Shown: one piece after another, positions 1 to 11,040 of the stretch | How positions within the stretch are numbered: the stretch's first letter is position 1 | Layout: every line of letters starts with the position of its first letter | Origin: Fonsecaea monophora | Lineage: Eukaryota > Ascomycota > Eurotiomycetes > Chaetothyriales > Herpotrichiellaceae | DNA length: 46,564 nucleotides | Assembly (NCBI RefSeq): GCF_001642475.1 | Contig: NW_019174102.1 | Location: 1-46,564, forward strand | Direction of reading: 5' to 3' | The notes under the pieces: model-generated | What the model was told of the DNA's origin: nothing | The model's input: the letters and a program-made list of their open reading frames with translations, nothing else | The model's database searches: none | Translations under genes and position numbers: made by a program

Positions 1-367
1 AAGGAGGATAAATCTGAGGAGAGAGAAGGAGGAATAATGTCCCCTCCTTCTCTCCTTATATCGTACGCTCCTCCGCAAGGGATACTCAATGTCTTCCCCT
101 TTCTCCCTTGTCCTTCCTCTTTCGTACACGCCTTACGTTTCCCTTGCCTTTTGTCTCTCTTCCTTACCTTCCCTTGCGTACGGTGTCTCAGCTTGCCAGG
201 ATTCGGTATCCCTTGCACGGTACGTGCCTCGTCCAATCAGGAAGCTGCCCTTTTGCCTGTACAATGTACAGGCAAATTTAGCCAATCAGGAGGTGGCGTT
301 AGTCCTGTCGTTAGTCTTGGCGCTGGTTCGTCAGAACCGAGCCTCCTTCTGGGTTCAACCCATCACA
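1..367 (-). repeat. LTR-A copy, left-truncated by window edge
   Basis: This is a long terminal repeat of the family I label LTR-A. In this copy it reads on the minus strand from TGTGATGGGTTGAACCC (at 367) towards the window edge. It matches the complete solo copy at 25890-26282. It retains normal CA/TG content, so it has largely escaped RIP, although the sequence starting at base 368 is fully mutated. It carries a 25-bp palindrome at 252-276 flanked by two CCAATCAGG boxes, and a TATA-like GATATAAGG on its sense strand. Short open frames inside it are not genes. Confidence 0.75.
252..276. promoter_or_regulatory. Perfect 25-bp palindrome in LTR-A U3 region
   Basis: Two 12-base arms (TTTGCCTGTACA and its complement) surround one central base. 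The palindrome sits between two direct CCAATCAGG motifs at about 232 and 281. In the copy at 25890 one arm is deleted, and in the copy near 3180-3200 the arms carry RIP-type changes. This is consistent with a U3 binding site or a hairpin. Its function is inferred, not shown. Confidence 0.55.
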
Positions 368-2115
368 ATATATAAAGCTTAAGTAGTATATTAATAAGCT
401 TAATACTATATACGTAAAGCTTTAATATAAGTATATACTTCTCTTACTTATAGAATAATAAATCTTAATTAAGAAACTTAAATTATATTAATAGTCTAAC
501 TTCTAAAGTCGACTATTAATAATAAAGGCGTATCTAAAATAGCTCGTAGACTAGTATTTTAACTTTAAGACTACTATAAATAAAAATACGGAGAAGATTA
601 TAGTTAAAATTAACTCTTAAAAGTTAAGAAAGACATTCTTTTAATTAAAGTTCTTTAAGGTTAAGTTAGGATTTTATTTAATTCTTTATATTTATAAGTT
701 CCTAAGTTCTAGTTAATATTACTATCGAAAAAAAAGTAAGGCGTAAATATATACTTTCTCGCCCGATAGAATAATTTAGTACTACTATTCTCTTAAGGAA
801 AGTAATATAAGAATCGCTTCTAGTAATATAAATAAAATTCCTTATTATAAAGTAAGAGAGTGGCTTAAATAAGCTATATATTAATAATATTCTCTTTTAA
901 ATTATTTTACGGCTAGGACTTTTCTAGCTTAATATCTATATACTATAATTTCGTAAAAGTAATATTTCGTAGCCTTTAATATATTTCCTTACGTAGTTCT
1001 ATAGAAATCTTAGATACGGATAATCTCAGTACTTAACTAGATACGTAAATATATAATATCGCTAATTATAGATATTATATCTAGAATAAAGATATACTTT
1101 CTAGAGATAGAGCGGAAACGTCTACTAGTACTTATATAAAATGAAGGTTAACTAGCTTATTACGAAAAAGCTTAGCGACTTCCTTATTAAGTTTTAGTAG
1201 AGACTCCTATAACTATTAGTTTTATATTCTTATTAAATTAATTAATATATATATTTACTCTTTATTAAGCTTAAGAAACCTTTAGGATAATTAATACGGG
1301 GAAAGATAAGGAGATAAAGATCTAGAAACTTACTTAGAGTACCGAACTATATACGAACGATATAAGGAGTACTAGATATTTCTCGCGGGTAGAAGTATCT
1401 ATAGAACGTAGTTTCGGCCGTAAAAAGCTTTATATTAGAGTAGATATAAACTACGATTATTAGTACTTTCTAGAGCTATCTTTATCTTTTACGTATCTTC
1501 GAAGCTATAAGTACGATAAAATTCGTTATAAACTTTACAATTATTACGATACTTACCTTCTTCTAGTAGTATCTCTAAACCGATCTTACGGCGTTTAGCG
1601 TTTCTCCCTCTTCTAAATCCTTCTTAAAAATAGCTTTTTAAAGTACGGAAGAGTCGAGAGACTTAAAATACTATAAGGGTTTTTTTAAATAACGCCTAAT
1701 ATCTAATAGCCGCGCCCCCGATTAAATAGTCGGAGGGTAGTCTAGATATTATTACTAATAATCTACGAAGCGTTACCGAGATATCCTTTACGAACGGAGT
1801 TTAGCGGAGATAGACTCTCTTAAGTATAGATATATAGTACGGTATTAACATTCTAGTTAAGGTACTAATATATATCGTACATTTATAGTTTAATGTTAAT
1901 ATCCGAGTCGTCTCTCTCCGGTATACTAAATAATATCTTAACTATGTCTTAAAAATCTTATAAAACCTCCTTATACCTAATTATAGAGGTAAGGTAGTCT
2001 AGGTTTATTTTTCTAGCGAGCCTCTTCGCTTAGCTTAGCTTCGCGATAATCGACTTTTTAGTTACGACTTTTAATAAGCGAGAATTAGTATTACTATATA
2101 TATACTAAAATCGTA
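368..2115. mobile_element. Heavily RIP-mutated AT-rich transposon remnant
   Basis: This stretch is nearly free of CA and TG dinucleotides for hundreds of bases, yet CG and TA are common. Known RIP biology converts CpA to TpA on both strands of repeated DNA. No open frame survives. It lies between LTR-A copies, so it is probably the internal part of an LTR retrotransposon, but no gag or pol motif can be read. The switch from normal to depleted sequence at 367/368 is abrupt. Confidence 0.8.
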
Positions 2116-2120
2116 CGATC

Positions 2121-2309
2121 TGTCAGGAACGGCCTATGGAGATAGGTAGAGGGTAGCGATCGGTACAGGTAGGTATAGGTATTCCTTGATAGTATATCTT
2201 AACTAAAACTTAAAGCATGAGGGAAGGAAGCTTCCCTCAGGCGGTGAGCATACGGTACTCAATTAATAGGGGGTTGTCACGTGTAAGTTATGCTTGGCGG
2301 TTCGTGACA
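2121..2309 (-). repeat. Solo LTR, family LTR-D, with 5-bp target duplication
   Basis: This 189-bp element has inverted ends TGTCAGGAACGGCC and GGCGGTTCGTGACA (TG..CA termini). The target duplication CGATC is present on both sides (2116-2120 and 2310-2314). A second copy is at 27181-27390. CA/TG content is mostly intact although the flanks are RIP-mutated, so it inserted after the host sequence was mutated. The ends and the 5-bp duplication fit an LTR. A short terminal-inverted-repeat element is the alternative. The strand is tentative, chosen from a TATA-like stretch in copy two. Confidence 0.7.
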
Positions 2310-2314
2310 CGATC

Positions 2315-2689
2315 TCGATATCCTCGTTCTTATCGATACTAAGCTTCGCCTTTATCTACGTAAGCTAGGGTCGAAATTCCGTCCGTTTTCCGCTAAACTT
2401 AGGGAGTTTAGGGAGTTTACGATGTTTCTAATCCACAATTCGCGTACGGCTAATAGTTCCCGTACGTTACTATTCTCTCGTTAAGTTAACTTAGGAGTAG
2501 GGGTACTCCCGTCATTCTACTAGTTCTAGAGGAGATACTCTAGACCTTCTACTCGCTAGTTCTATTCTCGAACTAACTTATATAACTACGCTACCTATTC
2601 CGGAGGTATAGCTAGACCTAATGTAGACGAAGAATCTATTTCTATTATCGGTACGTACAGGGGTACGTAAAATAGGAGATTTATCCTAA
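2315..2689 (-). mobile_element. RIP-mutated leader region of LTR retrotransposon
   Basis: This is partly CA/TG-depleted sequence. On the minus strand it directly follows the 3' end of the LTR-A copy at 2690-3294, the place expected for primer binding site and leader. Bases 2628-2689 are repeated in diverged form at 3295-3357, where they follow the other LTR-A copy. No readable coding region remains. Confidence 0.5.
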
Positions 2690-3294
2690 TATAAGGGTTT
2701 AGAAAGAGTTCTATAACTAGCTAGCTAACTGTCACGGCGCAACCTAGAACAGGAGAAATCGCTGTCAAGGGTGCAATTGCAACATGAATTCTAAGACGAA
2801 AGAGTCTAACTAATAATGCGCGAGGAACGCGATAGAAGAGTGTGTAGGTCTTCAGCCTCGTGCGGGGTACTCAGCCTCGTGAGGGGAAACCTACATAAGC
2901 ACCTCAGGCCGTGACACTAACCTAGTAATAAGGAGGATAAATCTAAGGAGAGAGAAGGAGAAATAACGTCCCCTCCCTCTCTCCTTATATCGTACGCTCC
3001 TCCGTAAGGGGTACGTAATGTCTTCCCCTTTCTCCCGTATCCTTCCTCTTCCGTATATACCTTACGTTCCCCTTTACCTTTATCTCTCTTCCTTACCTTC
3101 CCTTACGTACGGTGTCTTAGTTACCAGGATTTAGTATCCCTCACACCGTACGTGCCTCGTCTAATTAGGAGGCTGCATTTTACCTGTATAATGTATAGGT
3201 AAATTTAGCTAATTAGGAGGTAGCGCTAGTCCTGACGTTAGTCTTGACGCTAGTTCGTCAGAACCGAGCCTTCTCCTAGGTTTAACCCATCACA
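2690..3294 (-). repeat. LTR-A copy interrupted by LTR-B
   Basis: It starts at a RIP-altered TATAAGGGTTTAG (TGTGAGGGTTCAG in the intact copy) and ends CCCATCACA at 3294. A 187-bp LTR-B plus a 5-bp duplication is inserted 40 bases into it. RIP damage is moderate: many CA/TG sites became TA, but fewer than in 3358-3709. Confidence 0.75.
2730..2916 (+). repeat. Solo LTR, family LTR-B, nested in LTR-A
   Basis: The 187-bp element runs from TGTCACGGC to GCCGTGACA, flanked by the exact 5-bp duplication CTAAC (2725-2729 and 2917-2921). The uninterrupted target is visible in the LTR-A copy near 25920, where CTAAC occurs once at the same place. It contains two direct CAGCCTCGTG motifs. It is not RIP-mutated, so it is younger than its host repeat. 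Related copies are at 17936-18128 (minus) and 29248-29439. Confidence 0.8.
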
Positions 3295-3357
3295 TAAAGG
3301 AATCTATTTTTATTACTAATACGTAAGAAGGTACGTAAAATAGGAGATTAATTTTAA
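3295..3357 (-). mobile_element. Repeat of LTR-A leader sequence between two LTRs
   Basis: This resembles 2628-2689 over its whole length, sharing for example GTACGTAAAATAGGAGAT. On the minus strand it lies just 3' of the LTR at 3358-3709. This arrangement suggests insertion of one LTR-A element into the leader of another, or recombination between them. Confidence 0.5.
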
Positions 3358-3709
3358 TATTAAAGTTTAGAAAGAGTTCTATAATTAGTTAATTAACTTA
3401 ATAATAAGAAATATTAATATAAGGAGAGAGAAGAAGGAATAATATCCCCTCTCTCTCTCTTCTTATATTATACGCTTCTTTATAAGAGATACTTAATATC
3501 TTCTTCTTTCTCCCTTATCCTTTCTCTTCTATATACGCCTTATATTTCCCTTATCTTTATCTATCTTCCTTACCTTCCCTTACGTATAATATCTTGGTTA
3601 CTAGGATCTAGTATCTCTTATACCGTACGTACCTTATTTAATTAGGTTCTAGCGTTAGTCTTAGCGCTAGTTCGCTAGAACCGAGCCTTCTCCTGGGTTT
3701 AACCTATGA
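3358..3709 (-). repeat. LTR-A copy, most strongly RIP-mutated
   Basis: It is alignable to the other LTR-A copies throughout (for example GAAAGAGTTCT near 3370 and the pyrimidine-rich block at 3436-3470), but most CA/TG sites have been changed and its ends are eroded. It is the oldest-looking LTR-A copy here. The right boundary is approximate. Confidence 0.65.
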
Positions 3710-3800
3710 TACGTGATATATAAAATTCAGACCTTGCACATCTGGAGAGAAACCCTCGGGTACCTTATCATCAACAGGTCGAAGGGAGGCCGTCTATCGG

Positions 3801-4440
3801 TTAGCAGAGCATCGCCGAGAAAGTAACGAATCGTCTGCAGTCTTTCTCGTAGGAGCCGGACATCCAGACGGTCAAGGCGGAGAGGAATTTCCGGTTCACC
3901 TTTACAGGTGATTCTTCAGTCGGCTCTATAGGTCGTAACTTATCCGTGGGTATCAGGAATGGAATAAGGGGTATAAGCTCGGACCTGTTCAAATCGATAT
4001 ACCATTCCAAACAAGTCAATGTGTCAGTTTGGTCCTGTTCGGCATAGCGGGGGTATTGACTGTGGCGGCAGCGCTGCGGGCTTGAGGGGCTTGTCAATAA
4101 TTCGAATATGGAGGGACCGGACGAGGCCGTGGCACAACCTTTTGTCCAATGTGCGGAGGAGGCGGGGTACCCGTTGGGGGTGGGTATGGACTTTCGTGTA
4201 GAAATAGGGGCTGGCTAACGTGAGAAGGCGCTTCGAAGTATACAACATGTTGATCATGTCTGGAATATGCCTCGAAACACACACGAGTAGCTCTTCCACT
4301 ACATCGATTTTGGGACGTGCTGGGCTACGCAAAAGACACGCCACGGCCACTATGAGTGGGTTATTCCATAGCAGGCCAAAGGCGCGGCTGTATATTTCGG
4401 TGGATGTACTGAGCCAGCCACACCACCTGCTTGCCAGCAT
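3801..4440 (-). pseudogene. Broken F-box-like protein gene
   Basis: Frame one (4440 to 4024) contains a stretch resembling a fungal F-box: an EELLVCVSRHIPDM-like opening, then MLYTSKRLLTLASPYFY, followed by RVPRLLRTLDKR and GLVRSLHI, which is how F-box and LRR proteins of this group usually continue. The frame then stops at 4024. A second overlapping frame (4097 to 3801) goes on with leucine-rich sequence (LTCLEWYIDL, LIPLIPFLIPT) and stops at 3801. The simplest reading is one gene split by a frameshift. It lies beside the RIP-mutated block. F-box proteins recruit substrates to SCF ubiquitin ligases. No partner can be inferred. The similarity is by eye and moderate. Confidence 0.4.
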
Positions 4441-5396
4441 TCAATCCGCGCTCACATACTTTTTTTCAGTGTCATCGCCCAGAAATATGTTACTAATGGG
4501 AGGGGCGAAAGTCTCTTCTTGCACTAGATCCAGGAGGCCGTTGCCTGTGCTAGCGCTCAAAGCTTGGCTGATCATCGTCCTCGGGTTTGGATCTCGTCTT
4601 AGATAATGTCACCAGCACTTGGCCCCGCCATCGCATAGGTCCTGACCTCTCCTCCGGAGATTTCACAGAGACAGGGAAGAACGAACCAGAAGGTTTTGTG
4701 CGCGTAGTCTCATGTGCACGATGAGACAAAATCACTTATGATGTCTTGCTCAGCCGCGTTACCGTCAGAGAGACGGCGACAATGGTGTCAAGGGAACGGA
4801 ATCAAAACCACCGCGGAGTTGAATGGGACAGAAGCAAGGGTCTCCACTCGTCTAAGGAGGACGATTGCAGGTTTGGACGCACTCAAAGTTCTGGCGAAGT
4901 CAGGCAGGCATATCTATATACACAGCGTGGATAGGCGCACCGGACACAATTCGGTCCCGTGCCACTCCAAGCGTGTGACGTTGCGAGGAGCCACAAAGGC
5001 TGAGACACTGAGACACCCTCCTGGCGCGAACATGATTGCCAACAACAATTCCTTCTCAACGTTATTGGGCGGCGCACGATCGGGCAGTAGTGAGTGGCCA
5101 GGGGCTAAGCGCCGCCCAATTTTACTTAGACAAGGGGCCCACCGAATCGGGGACGGTCCGCCCATGTAGACACATGACCATTTCTAGTGTCCACGGTCGA
5201 GAGCCACTCAGGCTGGGTGGAGAGATTGAAACGTTCGCGGTGTCCGCGGCAACGCAATAGTGCACGACGTGGATATAATAGCAGGGAATAGATAGGTAAG
5301 GAATGTCCTCTCCCTCTCGGCTCTTCTCCCCTCCCCCCTCTTCAGAAAAAAAAAACAACTTTTATAGTGCTCTCTCGTCCGCAAACTTCCGTTTCA
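4441..5396. other. No convincing gene; 3' flank of membrane protein gene
   Basis: Several open frames occur, the longest a 151-codon plus-strand frame ending at 5169 that lacks an early ATG. None shows domains or convincing composition. A pyrimidine-rich tract and an A9 run occur at about 5300-5360, in the presumed 3' region of the minus-strand gene ending at 5397. Confidence 0.4.
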
Positions 5397-6812
5397 TCAA
5401 ATCGTAAGAGACCGCCTGAGGACGCCAGCCACCCCGTATCCCGGCCGAGGCAGTCGCGGAGGACCACGCCTCGACAGCAATCGCTTCGACCACCGGGCGC
5501 AGACGCCGGTCCCAATTTGCCGCAGAATCTCCCAGATCTCGCACCTCACCTCCTCCCAAAACGTATACTCGGCCTTCTCCATGAACTTGTATCCCTGGTT
5601 GAGAGACAGGAGCGCCTGGTCCAAGGTGGTGGCCTCCCGCACGACCGACTGCTGCGCGATCGAGTTGATGAACTTCTGGAACACGCCGTCGAGAGCCTGA
5701 CAATCGCGCCAGAGTCGGACACAGAGAGAGATGTCGTGTGTGAAGGCGAGGACGGTGAACACGAGGACCTGAAGGAGGTGACGTCGGACTACTTCGATGA
5801 CCGCCTGCCTCTGTGCCAGCTTCAGGTAGTTCTTGAGAGAGGTGCTGAGATCGTGGTCGGCCACGAGTTTGTGAACGGTCGCGAGTCCGAGAGCGGCCTC
5901 GGCATCGATGGAGCCATCGATGTTACGACCAGCCTCGAGGTTGGGAAGAGGGGCCTCAGCTTGAGAGCTCTGTGCCTGCCGTTGGATGCTGCGGCATCAA
6001 AAAGTTAGCAAGTGTTCCGCCCCCACGATACTAGCGAGCCTGAAAGAATCTCACATTTCTTGGTTGAGGGTCGATCTTGCCTCGTTGAGGGACTCGGTGT
6101 TCTTCCACGACAGCGACCACTGCGTGACGGCTAAGCCCCCAACGAAGGCTAAGGTCACGAAGACGCTGAGCGGAAACGACCAGACGCCGAGCCGTGACCA
6201 CACAGCACAGCACACGCCGACGAGTACCGAGACCGAAACCTGAATACCCTTGGTGGCTGCGAACAGAAAGTTTCCGAGACCGTCCGACTTCCTGAGCGAC
6301 TCCTTGACGAGGGCGAGACAACGCCTCCTCGATGTCTCCTCGCTCTTCTCCCCCACCCAGCCGAACACGTGTTCGAAAATGTGGGTGGTGAGGGCCGCCC
6401 CGACGGCCCGGACGTGGCGGCCGATGCCCAGCTCGACGAAGGAGTTGACGAGCTCCGAGACACCGACGGAGATGGCAAATTTTGCGTAGACGCTCAGGTT
6501 GAACTTTGGAAGGATATATGCCTGGAGCACCGCACTGACCGTGGCCAGTGAGAAGTACCATGCGATCCACCTGAGCTCCCATACAGTGTCCCTATCCAGG
6601 CGTTTGTCTTTTCCACGCAGCAGACGCAACGTCAAACGAAGCGCAGATGAGAAAAGGGAGAGGCGGTGACAGTAGAGATGGTAATGACGTAATATGCCGG
6701 AAGCTATCCCGGAGGGGAGAGTGTCTGTGCTGTCATTCTTGTTGACGGCATTACTGTTGGTGGCACTGTGCCATTTCGGGAGAAGAGGTGCGGCTTCGTT
6801 TATCATGGCCAT
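5397..6812 (-). CDS. Multi-pass membrane protein of unknown family
   Basis: Two exons are proposed, 6812-6055 and 5988-5397, giving 449 aa. The intron 5989-6054 (66 bp) has a GTGAGA donor, a GCTAAC branch site and a CAG acceptor, and joins the frames exactly. The start MAMINEAAPLLP was chosen because the upstream in-frame codons run through a GGCT microsatellite; an earlier ATG exists at 6908. The protein shows an N-terminal EAAPLLP (a dileucine-type sorting motif is possible), hydrophobic segments at about 82-102, 107-130, 188-206, 210-231 and 325-343, and an amphipathic helical C-terminal half. I do not recognise the family. The other membrane gene of the area (9964-11040) points away from it, about 3.1 kb off. 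Confidence 0.6.
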
Positions 6813-6826
6813 CGATATGTATGGCC

Positions 6827-6846
6827 GGCTGGCTGGCTGGCTGGCT
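6827..6846. repeat. GGCT tetranucleotide microsatellite (5 copies)
   Basis: Five perfect GGCT units lie just upstream of the preferred start codon (6812) of the minus-strand membrane protein gene. If the upstream ATG at 6908 were used, copy number changes would shift the frame, which argues for the downstream start. Confidence 0.7.
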
Positions 6847-7049
6847 GATGGCACTGTCGGTATTAATCTGTCCAGCAGCAGTGCGACACGAATGAAACCA
6901 GCCGACACTCATACGACCGAGACGAAAGTAAGGACACAGCGACAAGAAGATGGAAGAATGAGATTCTCAGTCTGGCGAAAGAGCGCAACAAGTCAGCAAG
7001 AAGAAAGACAGAGAATCTACAAGAGAGGGGGATCACTCACACTCGGATA

Positions 7050-9963
7050 AAGAGCTCGAACTGTTGGCCTATAACACCGACATCTAGGTGCATTAAATCA
7101 TGATACAAGGCCCCTATTCAGCAACTGGGGTCCTGCCCTGCCCTTGACGAGACTCCTCCGCCGATTGGGTTTCACTCGATGAGTATCCTCAGATCATCGT
7201 GTCGCTCGATCTCTGCAGACTCCCGTCGAACTCCGAGTCGATAGCATGGCCTTTCTGGTTGCCACCCATACCTCAATTGATGCACAGTGCTGATTGATGG
7301 TAGATGGTAGGGCGCCACGCGGGCCCACCCCTTATTCTTCAAGCACACGCACGATGCGTTCTGGGGTCTTGCGCGGTTCCGCTTCACTCCCCTCAATCCC
7401 CAGAACTGAGTCCGTGTCTCGAGTCAGGGGAGACGCATGATTCGTTTACAGGGCTGAAGATGCGTCGGATCTCATGGTTCACGGTAATACTAGCCTAAAT
7501 CCCTGGCAAGAATGTCCAGCTGGCGGCCTTGTGTTCCCCCAACCTAATCTTGACTGGCCCATTGGAGGCGGAGATGGGAGCCTAATTACGAGAAAGGAAA
7601 CACACCCGGATTCCATCTCAACAAGCCGGCTGCATCATTGCTGTGACCAGTTACCACGGCCGTGCAGGTGAGACATTTACGGTGGCTGGACACGAGCCTG
7701 TAGCGAGACGGGATTGGCGGGCACGGCTCACCGTATTTTTGACAATTCTGATGTTGGGGTGTCACAACATAACACTAGATGTCCCGTTCAAGAGGATTGG
7801 ACGTAATCGACTCTCAGATCTAACCCTGGAGCGCCACTGGTATTCCACGACGTCATCGATCGTCGCGCAGCCAATCCCCCCGTCCCGACTGACTGGAGGC
7901 ACAAGCAGCAAAAGCACTAGGAGCGCACTAAAAACCTCGCAATCTCGACAGGAGCAGTCTGATGGCTGGATTTCCGTGCGTACAGCCTCGCACGTATGTA
8001 AATAATGCTTCTAGATACTAACTAGCCTTATAGCTTCGATATATTGTTGAGAACGGAACGGCGCGAAAGCCAAAAAACACACGATTTTTGGACCATGAGC
8101 CCTCGTGACAACGCCAGTGGCAGCGCTTTCATGACCTGGGCCAGAGGGAGAATTAGGCCACCCGACTCTCGCGGTGGGCCAACGTGACTAGGTTGTGATG
8201 GACGAATGAGACAAAAACCTCCCTGACGCTATTTGAGCGTTTTTCTCTTGGCAGGCTTTTTTTGATTGGACAGATGCGCTCTGAGTTTGTGACCCGTCGA
8301 GCGTGCCGCACACATCCCCTTCCACCCTGCCTCTCCCTCCCATTGCCACTTCGTGCCGGGGTTTTCATCTTTGCTCGCACGCGGATTTGTTTACAGGTGT
8401 TCATGCGTACACACAATGTCTCTTGTGCGTTCGCTGCACCGGAATTCCCGGTCAAAAGGCCTCGTTTCCCCTCTCCCAATAGGGCGAGAAGCCCATCACC
8501 AAGTACCACCAGCCCGCCCTAGAAGGAAACAGATGCATTCATTACATTTTCAGTCAGGAGGTAGGTAGATGGCTCCTCTCACGAAAGATCCGTGCGGCAT
8601 TCATGCACTAAAAAGGGGTCGGAACGGAAAGGGTAAGAGGTAGTGTGTCATGGTGGTGGGGTGGAGTCGAGTGGAGAAGAGCTGAAGGTCAAAATACGAG
8701 CCACAGATTGTAATGCGATTTTTGAAAGACTTGGCGGGAATTGGGGCTGGGACTTAGAGTGCGGCATCACCCTGGACGACCCACCCACACTTATGGCTCC
8801 TAAACCTAGCAACGTGGGTGACGGTCCGGCGTCCGCACGCGGGCTAGTTGGTGCGTACTTTGTTCTCTTCACGGAAACCTTATTTTTTTTTCGAGGTGGA
8901 GAAGCTAATTCGCCGTCACATTGCGCGGGCATCCTTCCCCGCCGATTAGCGCAATTAGTGGAATGGGAGAATCTCACAGGCCTGGAACATGATTGGTGGA
9001 ATTTGTCTGTGCACTGGACAGTGTGACACACCTGGCTGCTGATTGGCTGAATCTCTGACAGTGGGTCTGAGACACCTTTTTCCTTGATCCTTCAACCAGG
9101 AACAATCTGTCCGACAAGGGACACAAGGATTGCACAGAAGACAGTGAGAAATCAAGTCATGGATTCTATCCGATCGAACTTCTTTATGCTGTTTTGTTAT
9201 TGCTGTGCGATAGCTGTTGTCCTCCATTCACCATGCCCACCGCCGTACGAGTTGATGTCTCAGGCTAAGAGCCTCGCCCCGGTTCATTTGGTCTCCAACT
9301 AGCGTCCGCTCGCGAACTCTCATGAAGGATGCCACAGGTATAGTTAGAGATGGGTATGAAAAAAGCGAGGGGGAAAAGCGTCCGAAAGAGGCAGGGTTTC
9401 CGCACAGAGTTGGCGGACCGTTGTGGACCCCCCAAGCTGTCAATAAGCTGTTAACTCTGTCAATAACCTTTTAACATGGGGAAGTCGGAAAGTGGACAAG
9501 AAACTGGTTTGGACGACAGCAAAGCATTGTAACCTGCCACTGACGCTAGCAGTCGTAGTGCATAATGTGCACCAGTTTGTCACAACGTCAAGGCCCTCAC
9601 GTCGTACAAACACGTTACAGAAAGCTCAATCGAGTGTGTCGCCGAAGCCACATGTCTCAGCTGCAGGATGGAAAAGAGTGTTGTGCTGGGATGCGACAGG
9701 CATTTCCATGTTGGAGAGGTTTCCCTCGCTGCCTCCCCCCCCCTTCCTTTCCCCTCCTGTTCTGACACTTCCAGACAGGAGGGTAGCAAGCCCTGTACAG
9801 CTACCCTCCTATCCCCAGGTGCGGTCAGGTCGCCCGAAGGTGTGGCCTGCTTTTAGACCGTCCCGTTTCCCCTCAGACTTGGATCTCTCCTCGCATTCGT
9901 TTCCATATCCCACTTGAGCTTCAGCATCACGACCAACCACAAATCATCCGGCCGGTACACAGA
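7050..9963. other. Long intergenic region, no supported gene
   Basis: All frames are short or lack convincing composition. There is a stretch at about 8960-9070 with three GATTGG motifs (inverted CCAAT) around an imperfect palindrome, reminiscent of the CCAAT/palindrome layout in LTR-A but too diverged to call. The 3' half presumably holds the promoter of the plus-strand membrane gene starting at 9964. Confidence 0.4.
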
Positions 9964-11040
9964 ATGCTCACAAACACCATGTTCAAGAATTGCCTGGAGA
10001 AATGCTGGGATATTTGCCTTAGGGACAAACCGTCCATCACCATCGGCTCCATCTTCTTCATCTTCTCGATCTACTGCGGTGCGCTGGTTTGCTCCACGCT
10101 GGAGCCCAAGGTCCCCCAGATTGTCCCATTGATACTTGGTTGTGTCGTCTCCCACCTCACGTACTTGTTTTTAATCCCCACCGTCCGCGACGGTGACGGG
10201 TCGCTTCCTCACGGGAAAGTGGTGCTTGCGGTCGCTCTCTGGCTCTCGGTTGCTGGCACCACTCCCCTCCTCCGACTTTTCGACGTCACGGATGATCAGG
10301 TCTACGAGCGGACGATCCAAATAATCTTGGTCTTCAATGCCATCATTGCTCAGGTATGCGGGGGTTTGATTCCATTGCGACGTGATCTGAAGAAGAAAGC
10401 TGACGTGGGAAACTACCTCAAGGATGTTATGGCCATCTGGCTCCTCTTTCAGGCGTGGTTCAAACACCCCCAGTGGTGGTTCATCGGGATGGTGATCTTG
10501 CAGCTCGGCGTCTTTGCAGTGGGAGCCTACTCGCTGGTCAAGACCTCCTCGAGCATCGCATGGATCATCAGCCCGGTGCTTCTGCTGGTGTATTCTGTAT
10601 TGATGGTCCACCTCTACCACCGCTTTGGCAGGTTCGACGAGCCGAACGGCGGAAACGCAGACAACTTCACCAGCACCAGACGTCGCTGGATACAGCGAGC
10701 AATACAAGATCCCGCAGTCTCTTTCTTGGCTCGTTTTTTCTGGCTCAAGAGGGCAGCACCTCTCATGACGTTGGTCCGGGTCGTCGTGGCATTTACCTTG
10801 CTGTCAGCGGCCCTGGTGACGTGGGGTATCATCGAGGACTGGAAACATATCTTCTACCCACAACTCTTTTTTTTGTTGTTTCCCTCCCTTTGTCCCTCTC
10901 TTTGGTACGCCCTGAGAGTCATCAAAACATCCCGATGCCACGCCCAAGGATGTCAAGACGAAGAGGGAGGAATAGAAGTCGCGAGAACAGGACCCAGACC
11001 CCTTTCTGGCGACATTAAGAAGGGGATCCATCTGGAGTAG
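9964..11040 (+). CDS. Polytopic membrane protein of unknown family (358 aa)
   Basis: This is an uninterrupted frame from ATG 9964 (a second ATG lies at 9979). About eight or nine hydrophobic segments can be seen: residues 25-43, 49-71, 85-106, 114-137, 153-165, 171-192, 197-218, 266-291 and 298-318. A basic cytosolic-type loop (RRRWIQR) lies before segment eight and the hydrophilic tail is rich in charged residues. The protein is therefore an integral membrane protein, but I recognise no transporter or receptor signature. The segment LFFLLFPSLCPSLW near the C terminus is encoded by a T-rich run and could be a retained intron or an error-prone site. Long open frame, regular hydrophobic periodicity and codon use support a real gene. 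Confidence 0.6.
   Translation: MLTNTMFKNCLEKCWDICLRDKPSITIGSIFFIFSIYCGALVCSTLEPKVPQIVPLILGCVVSHLTYLFLIPTVRDGDGSLPHGKVVLAVALWLSVAGTTPLLRLFDVTDDQVYERTIQIILVFNAIIAQVCGGLIPLRRDLKKKADVGNYLKDVMAIWLLFQAWFKHPQWWFIGMVILQLGVFAVGAYSLVKTSSSIAWIISPVLLLVYSVLMVHLYHRFGRFDEPNGGNADNFTSTRRRWIQRAIQDPAVSFLARFFWLKRAAPLMTLVRVVVAFTLLSAALVTWGIIEDWKHIFYPQLFFLLFPSLCPSLWYALRVIKTSRCHAQGCQDEEGGIEVARTGPRPLSGDIKKGIHLE

Noticed and set aside
37..382. Two open frames of about 100 codons
   Set aside because: They lie entirely within LTR-A, which recurs elsewhere in the window without keeping these frames.
8940..9110. Ancient LTR-A remnant
   Set aside because: The GATTGG/palindrome layout is suggestive, but termini and the rest of the LTR cannot be aligned.
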